Shown here in pieces: positions 58,798 to 64,000 of a DNA stretch of 64,000 bases. A program made the position numbers and the translations under genes. Where the stretch lies: the NCBI RefSeq assembly GCF_029784165.1, contig NC_073696.1:23815530-23879529 (forward strand), written 5' to 3'. Each line of letters opens with the position of its first letter. Within the stretch, counting starts at the first letter, position 1. This DNA is from Wyeomyia smithii. Lineage: Eukaryota; Arthropoda; Insecta; Diptera; Culicidae. Below the pieces are notes generated by a model. The model made no database searches. It was not told the DNA's origin and saw only the letters and a list, made by a program, of their open reading frames with translations.

Positions 58798-60591
58798 CTA
58801 ATCTGGCATGACGTGGCAGAGACGAGATGAAGGGTCTGCGATATTCTCTCTACCACGGATAAATTCAACCTTGTAGTTGTACGGGCTTAATCTTAACGCC
58901 CATCCATCTGCCCTGGTTAACGCTCGTTTGGAGTTTTCTCTGTATCTGTTTAAAATGAAGCTCACGCCGCGAGCGTCTGTCCGTAGTACAAAATGTCTTC
59001 CAAGAAGGAAGAAGCTAAAATGCTCAACAGCCCATACGGCACCAAGCGCTTCTCTTTGGTTCTGAGCATACTTTTTTTCTGTGATAGTTAGTGCTTTTGA
59101 GGCGAAACTTATCACTCGTCGTGTCCCATCTCTGCCTTCTTGGGTTAGCACTGCTCCCAGCGCATTAGGGGAAGCGTCAGTGTAGAGAACGGTTGTATCA
59201 TCCTCCGAAAAATAACCCAGTGCAACAGTACAACTTGCTATCTTGCCTTTGGTCTTCTCGAATGCCTTAGCTTGATCTGGGCCCCATTGCCATGTGTGAG
59301 CTGTCACCACTTGCCATAATGGGTTGGTTAGGTCCGCGAAGTTTTTTATGTATGGGCTGACGAAGGATGCCAGCCCCAGAAAACTACGTAGTTTTGATGT
59401 AGTAGAGGGCTCTCGAAAGTTTCGAATGTGGGCTACCTTGACTTCGTCCACGTGGAAGCCATCCTTGTCCAACTCGTGACCCAAGAATTTGATTCGTTCT
59501 TGGTCGAATTGGCACTTGGCTGTATTCAACGTAAGGTTGTTTTCTCTTAGCACCTTGAGTACTCGAGCCACGGTCTTCCTGAGGTTTTCCAAAGTGTCAG
59601 CAAACATCAAAATGTCATCGATATACACAATGACGTTTTCGATTCCTTCCAAAATCCGGGACATCTCTCTTTGGAAAATCTCCGGAGCACAGTTGACTCC
59701 GAACATCAACCTTGTGAAGCGATACATCCCGGTTTCAGACAGGAATGTGGTTAGTTCTTTGGATTCCTGACTCAGCTGCAGGTGGTAGTAGGCGCTCGAG
59801 AGGTCCAGTTTAGAAAAGTACTTGGCTCCGTGTAGTTTACTTTTCATTTCGTTTAACATTGGCATTCGGAAATATTCCCTTTTAATGGCTTTATTCGGGG
59901 CCCGCATATTGACGACCAAACGGAAGTCATCCCGCCCTTTCGGAACAGCCGACATTCCGCTGATCCATTCGGGAGCTGTCGTGACTTTTTCGATAATTCC
60001 CTGGGCCTCCATGTCATCGAGTCTTAGCCTTGCTGCTTCTCTGAATGCAGCGGGAACATTGAAGTAGGCGTTTCGCACCGGTGGGACGGACCTATCGATG
60101 CTAAATTCAATCTTTATTCCGGGGATCTTGGGAAACGTTCTGACTGTGTCATCAAGCTCAGAACTGTTTACGGCTTCTCCAACTTGCAGCAGCTTGAGAT
60201 CACTGGCGGTTTCACGACCCAGCAGTGATCTGCGACCTTTTGGAACCACCAAAAATTTAGCACGCACTACTGGTTTGCAGAGCCCACTGACCTCCACATT
60301 TGCCCAGAAAACCTTTGAAACAACCATTGGTTGATCGGCTGCATACGCTCTCAAATCAGGGTGCTCAAAAAAATCAACAAATTCTAAGTTTACAGAGCGA
60401 TCATCCCACTGCGGTTCCAGACACTTCCAGTCATCACCACCAATTACATTTGCATCCGCTCCCGAATCTATGAGGAATGATATTGGTTCCGATAAACCCA
60501 CGTGACAATCGAATAATACATCAGTTAACGATAGTGAGTCTATTGACTGCAAATGAGAAACAAGGTGCGAATGTAAAATCAATACTCTCAA
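58798..60591 (-). pseudogene. Protease, reverse transcriptase and RNase H of the gypsy element
   Basis: An open frame of 597 codons. The aspartic protease has FLIDSGADANVIGG. RT motifs include FRLVVNMRAPNKAIKREYFR, FSKLDLSSAYYHLQL (motif A), MFGVNCAPEIFQREM and VIVYIDDILMFADT (YIDD). RNase H starts LYTDASPNALGAVLTQEG and continues EKKYAQNQREALGAVWAVEH. It ends at a TAG (58798-58800) that is in frame with the integrase N-terminus, so it is most likely a nonsense mutation in one pol ORF. Upstream, gag is in the same frame but separated by TGA and TAA. Confidence 0.92.
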
Positions 60592-60648
60592 AACATGTTG
60601 GAATCTTCATCGCGTCTTCGCCTTTATTTAAAAAGAAAAAGGAAACGG

Positions 60649-61899
60649 TCATACCTTTACGGCGTTAACGTGCTCGTCAGCACACTCTGGGAAATCGAGA
60701 TTATTCAAATTCTTCTTGCGACAGGTGACGGAGAAGTGGCCGCGTTGGTTACAGGTGTTGCAGTTCTTGTATAGAGCTGGACACTCTCTTCCGTCATGCT
60801 TCAGCCGATTGCATCTGAAACAGCGATTGCGACGTCCAACCTGCGTACCACCACGGTTTGAGCGCTTGTATCGATCATAGCCGCGTCCTCGTTGCTGTGT
60901 GTTCCATTCACTTGAAGATTTCTTCGGGGTTGAGCGCTGTTGACTTGAAGCAGTCCTGACTTCCATTCTTCCATCTTCAACCGTGGGAGGACCCGCGTAA
61001 ATGCCAAAAGCCTCAGCACGTGTGGCAGCCTGAACAATCAGTTGAGTATCATGGTTGTAGGTTCTAGCTGTGTTAGCAACATCTCGGTTACTCATTCCCT
61101 GAAAAATCTGCGAGCGAATGAATCTACCTTCGTCGTTTCCATACCCGCAAATACTAGCCTTTTCAACGATTCGAGCATAAAATGCCACTACCGATTCGTT
61201 AGATTCCTGCTTGAGGCGGGTAAACTCTTCATGCTCGGCTGTAGTATCAACCAACGATCGCAGATATGTGCCAACATTTTGCATGAGAGCCGAATAGCAA
61301 CGGGGATCTTTGAAACTTGGACACAGTTTGGCCGCAGTGACTAGGCCCTGCAGCTGGTCACCCATCATCAAATATAGTAGTTTTGCTCGGTTACCGTCAC
61401 TGACGTTGTTCAGATCCACAGCGATTTCAAAATTTGATTTGAATCGGCACCATTCTACTCACAACTTGCTTGTAGGTATTCCTTGGGGAAACGGGCGAAT
61501 GTCCCAGCGTACTCCTCCGGTATTGTCTGTCTTCGTACTTGGTATATGAGCTTCCGAATCGTTCGACTGTTGACCTTGTATGCCTCTTTCGTCGAGCCAC
61601 TGCTGTGCTGCAGTTACCCCTGACTGATGCTCGTGTCGTTGATCAGACATTCGATAAACTGTCTGTTCCATGCGCTCCAGCCTATCAAGCAGATTTCAGT
61701 GCGAGTGCTCTGCTACTGTTTGCTGAGTACTCCGACTACCAAAATTTTCATCGTACTTTGAAGACAGTTTCGAGGGGCTAGGCTGAGGTTCTTGCGTGTC
61801 TTCTTCCGAATCAATATATTCCTCTTCTGAGAAATCCCCTCTGACACTGCAGTTTTCATCGGGATCAACGATCGCCCGTACATATTTTCCCCCTGGCAT
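60649..61899 (-). pseudogene. Gag of the gypsy element, with two in-frame TGA codons
   Basis: From a probable start at 61899 (MPGGKYVRAIVDPDEN) the same frame runs to the TGA at 60649. It is interrupted by TGA at 61696-61698 and 61459-61461 and is otherwise continuous. The acidic N-terminus (EEEYIDSEEDTQE) precedes the capsid-like part (RFKSNFEIAVDLNNVSDGNR and onward). Two CCHC zinc knuckles lie near the C-terminus (CFRCNRLKHDGREC, CNTCNQRGHFSVTC), both with the exact C-x2-C-x4-H-x4-C spacing. Both stops could arise from CGA by one transition. The region between 61899 and about 62046 is open but is judged to be leader. Confidence 0.88.
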
Positions 61900-62180
61900 A
61901 CTGTATGCTGCAAAAATGCCAGAGGAAGAGAAAAAAACATGCGATCTCAGCAAAAATTTGCTAGTGCTCCGAGTTATGTTTGTCTGACAAAAAAAAAAAC
62001 TTGCAATTGGCTTACTTGTGTGGAGTTGCAGTGGTTTTGTTAACATTCATGTTAGGTATATTAATACAAAACAAACTCGTCGTTATTTGGAGTTATGTCA
62101 TGTTGTGTAAAAAAAACCTAACATTTTCTTCCTTTAATATTATTTTTCTATATCGAACTAAACAAGCAACCGAGCCTCTC

Positions 62181-62432
62181 AATGGTCGTACCGAAACAGT
62201 TTTCTTTATAATGACGGTACCACCAAGCCATTTCTTTGAAATAGTCGTACCAAACCATTCCTTTCGATCCACTAATGGTCGTACCGAGCCATCCTTTTCG
62301 ATCTACTAATGGTCGTACCGCACCATTTCCAGATTTTTTATTCAATGGTCGTACCGAACCATTACTCTACTTCAAAATGTTCACACCGCGTCATCAATTC
62401 GATTCATTTTCCAATGGTCGTACCGAACCATT
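62181..62432. repeat. Seven-copy dyad-motif array in the gypsy leader
   Basis: Copies of AATGGTCGTACCGAACCATT start at 62181, 62210, 62239, 62274, 62308, 62344 and 62413. The last two are exact and the others have one to six changes. Spacing is 29-36 bp, with 69 bp before the last. Each copy has AATGGT/ACCATT arms. The array lies between PBS and gag, the position of the Su(Hw) insulator array in Drosophila gypsy. A shared function is inference only. Confidence 0.85.
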
Positions 62433-62933
62433 AATATTCAGCTTGATTTAGCTATCATTCGAAACAACCAAATGACTGCACTGTAAACATCAATAATGAA
62501 ATCAACTTCCTGGCTTAATTTTTTTGGATAGGATGTACGCCATTTGCAAAAAGCATGAAAAAACTAAATTTGCAAGATGGAAGGAAAAATAAACTAGCAA
62601 ATCAAACTCCACACAAGCCACACTGAAATATACATTCTCCCTCTTATTTCGGTAAAGCCGCTTCAATTTGATCTTACCTCCAGAATCCAGCAGTCTTCAC
62701 AATACCACACAATTATTATTTTTCGCTAATCTAAGCACTATTCGTAGCAGTAGCTTGAAAATCACTACACAATCTAAAAAAAAACGAACAAAAAATTGTC
62801 TCACAATATTCTCACAGTCGCTCAATGCACTCGAAGTTCCTGACTGTGGGCTCTACGGCTGATTTCCCGCTGTGGCTAAAAAAAACTAGAAGGCACTCGG
62901 AAATTATTTGTTTCCTTATAGAACAGAAACAAA

Positions 62934-62949
62934 CCTGTCACGTTAGCCA
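62934..62949 (-). promoter_or_regulatory. Primer-binding site of the gypsy element
   Basis: On the element's strand TGGCTAACGTGACAGG begins one base after the 5' LTR. It starts TGG, as expected for pairing with a tRNA CCA end, and its GTGACA part resembles the tRNA-Arg-type sites of 412/mdg1-like elements. The tRNA is not proven. Confidence 0.65.
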
Positions 62950-62950
62950 T

Positions 62951-63228
62951 TGTGGAAACTCGCTGCGCCACGTGAGAATCAGCCCTGAACCCGCAGATAG
63001 GACTTACCCGTTCGACGATCGACAGTGAAAGAGGCCGAGTTTGGGTTCGCAGCACAATTGAGGCCCAAACCGACCGCACAACCCGAGTCAACGGGCCGAA
63101 GCATTGACAGCCGAAGAGGAACCGATCTTCACCCGAGCAGATGATGTTATAGGCCCTGTGGCTCATGTTTTAAGCAAGCGAAAGCTAACCGAGGGGTTAT
63201 CCAATAGTCCGTTTTCCCATTCCCCACA
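62951..63228 (-). repeat. 5' LTR of the gypsy element
   Basis: 278 bp, TGTGGGG to CCACA on the element's strand. It is about 97% identical to the 3' LTR by direct comparison (about eight substitutions, one indel). It should carry the promoter; no strong TATA box is obvious. Confidence 0.92.
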
Positions 63229-63233
63229 CACTA
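63229..63233. repeat. Gypsy target-site duplication, right copy
   Basis: CACTA, matching 57045-57049. Confidence 0.85.
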
Positions 63234-63662
63234 GTCACTGAGCTCCAGGCAATGACGCAGCGACAACGGTTGAATAAGATGGTCAAGTCGATTTTTCCAG
63301 CGAATCGCGACGTGGCAGTGGTGATGGACGACGAGACCTTTCTCACCTTGGATGGCAACGACTAGCAGGGTACTTCGTATTTCATTTCTCCCACGAAGGA
63401 AGTGAGCTCCGAGGTGAAATTTATTTCACACACCAAGTTCCCCAAGAAAGTGCTGCTGTGGCTGACAATCAGCGAGAAGGGGATGTCAAAGCCGCTCCTC
63501 TTTCGCTCCGGGCTGGCCGTGAACGGGGAAATTTATAGCATAGGTTGCGTCGTTCATCAAGAAATACCACAAGGGCGAAGACACGGTATTCTGACCATGG
63601 CGAATGTTCAGGTTAACTGCCGGAAGGCCGCTCGCAAGGCTGTAGAAGGTTTTTGCAAATAA
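63234..63662 (+). pseudogene. ITm-type transposase, catalytic part, internally deleted
   Basis: Continues the frame of 56775-57049 with VTELQAMTQRQRLNKMVKSI, then VAVVMDDETFLTLDGND (first catalytic Asp). A TAG at the next codon (63363) replaces the Trp expected there. It goes on with KVLLWLTISEKGMSKPLLF, then reaches IKKYHKGEDTVF in a shifted frame. The second catalytic Asp and the final acidic residue are missing: an internal deletion joins directly to the C-terminal NVQVNCRKAARKAVEGFCK. The MDDETF motif resembles ITmDD37E-type transposases of mosquitoes. Confidence 0.8.
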
Positions 63663-63724
63663 GATAATATAATTACCATTAATGGGAAATTTACCAACTC
63701 AATTATCTGTGTTAGTTTTTTTTC

Positions 63725-64000
63725 ATCTTACTTACTTTACTTTAATTTAGTTTTACGGCGTCAGACCGATTATCGATCCAATGCCGAATCCAGAATACGT
63801 TGCCATGTCATTCGGTCTTGGTCTGCTATGCTCCAATCTCCCCTAACACCTACTTCGCGGGCATCCTCGTCGATAGCAAACATCCAACGAGTGCGAGGCC
63901 TACCTCGAAATCGGCCTCTATCGGGATTTTTGCTGAATATAGTCATCGATGGTCGTTCTTCCGGCATTCTAGCTACATGCCCAGCCCACTGCAACCTGCC
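63725..64000 (-). mobile_element. 3' end of an RTE-type retrotransposon, running out of the window
   Basis: On minus, QWAGHVARMPEERPSMTIF, then RFRGRPRTRWMFAIDEDARE and WQRILDSALDR with a stop near 63770. This is the standard C-terminus of RTE-like ORF2. A short 3' UTR ends in AAAGTAAAGTAAGTAAGATG, again with TAAG-type iterations. It is a different family from the element at 24.2-27.6 kb. The rest lies beyond 64000. Confidence 0.8.

Larger units (their letters stand above)
57050..63228 (-). mobile_element. Ty3/gypsy LTR retrotransposon, complete in structure
   Basis: A 6179-bp element in minus orientation: 5' LTR (62951-63228), primer-binding site, a leader of about 1 kb with a repeat array, gag, protease-RT-RNase H, integrase, polypurine tract, 3' LTR (57050-57328). 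It is flanked by CACTA duplications. The gene order PR-RT-RH-IN defines Ty3/gypsy. No env-like ORF lies between the integrase and the 3' LTR. Defects: two in-frame TGA codons in gag, one in-frame TAG in pol, and a frameshift at the start of the integrase. The two LTRs differ at about eight positions plus one indel, so the insertion is moderately old. Confidence 0.92.

Noticed and set aside
62181..62432. CRISPR-like array
   Set aside because: Repeats are diverged, spacers are only 9-49 bp, there are no cas genes, and it lies inside a retrotransposon leader in eukaryotic DNA.

Overview
This window looks like dipteran nuclear DNA, most likely from a mosquito. It is AT-rich and almost gene-free, and it is packed with decayed transposable elements. 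The evidence for a mosquito is inferential: an ITm-type (Tc1/mariner) transposase with an MDDETF motif, RTE-type retrotransposons ending in TAAG-like repeats, a mariner relic, Ty3/gypsy and Penelope-like elements, tRNA-derived SINEs, and many TIR and fold-back elements. I saw no operons, rRNA or CRISPR arrays. No complete host gene is present. The best host-gene evidence is a pair of minus-strand exons at 31.08-31.40 kb with matching intron phases. Two much weaker plus-strand exon candidates lie near 22.3 and 38.2 kb.

Layout, 0-21 kb: a fold-back element (2.8-3.9 kb); a nearly full-length but broken non-LTR retrotransposon (4.4-8.1 kb); a long stretch with no supported gene (8.2-13.4 kb); a degenerate CCCGAA array; TIR element A (13.9-16.2 kb); a dispersed repeat (16.4-18.7 kb) split by a TA-flanked 1 kb transposon; and a second, inverted copy of the first non-LTR family (18.9-20.8 kb).

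Layout, 21-44 kb: a minus-strand mariner relic split by an RTE element with a 12-bp target-site duplication (23.3-27.7 kb); a minus-strand non-LTR element whose tail is a TAA array (28.1-29.7 kb), sitting in GAGCTTTT-type degenerate repeat; a SINE; the host exon pair; a second mariner fragment; a 1.4 kb compound microsatellite; a CACTA-ended fold-back element (38.5-39.5 kb); and a second SINE with target-site duplication (41.4 kb).

Layout, 44-64 kb: Penelope pieces with a possible hammerhead ribozyme remnant; TIR elements B and C, related to A; a TA-flanked element with a psq-like helix-turn-helix ORF (47.6-48.7 kb); a degraded Penelope RT/GIY-YIG element; and a complete Ty3/gypsy retrotransposon (57.05-63.23 kb). 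The last has both LTRs, a PBS, a PPT and a 5-bp duplication, and it is inserted inside the reading frame of an ITm transposase. The window ends in the 3' end of another RTE element.

Two things stand out as possibly undescribed. First, elements A, B and C carry repeated TATA-type core promoters, and stem-loops of the histone-mRNA 3' form (6-bp stem, 4-nt TTTC-like loop) followed by a purine-rich ATTGAAAG-like block, yet they carry no recognisable histone ORF. Second, the untranslated leader of the gypsy element holds seven copies of a 20-bp dyad motif. Their position recalls the Su(Hw) insulator array of Drosophila gypsy.
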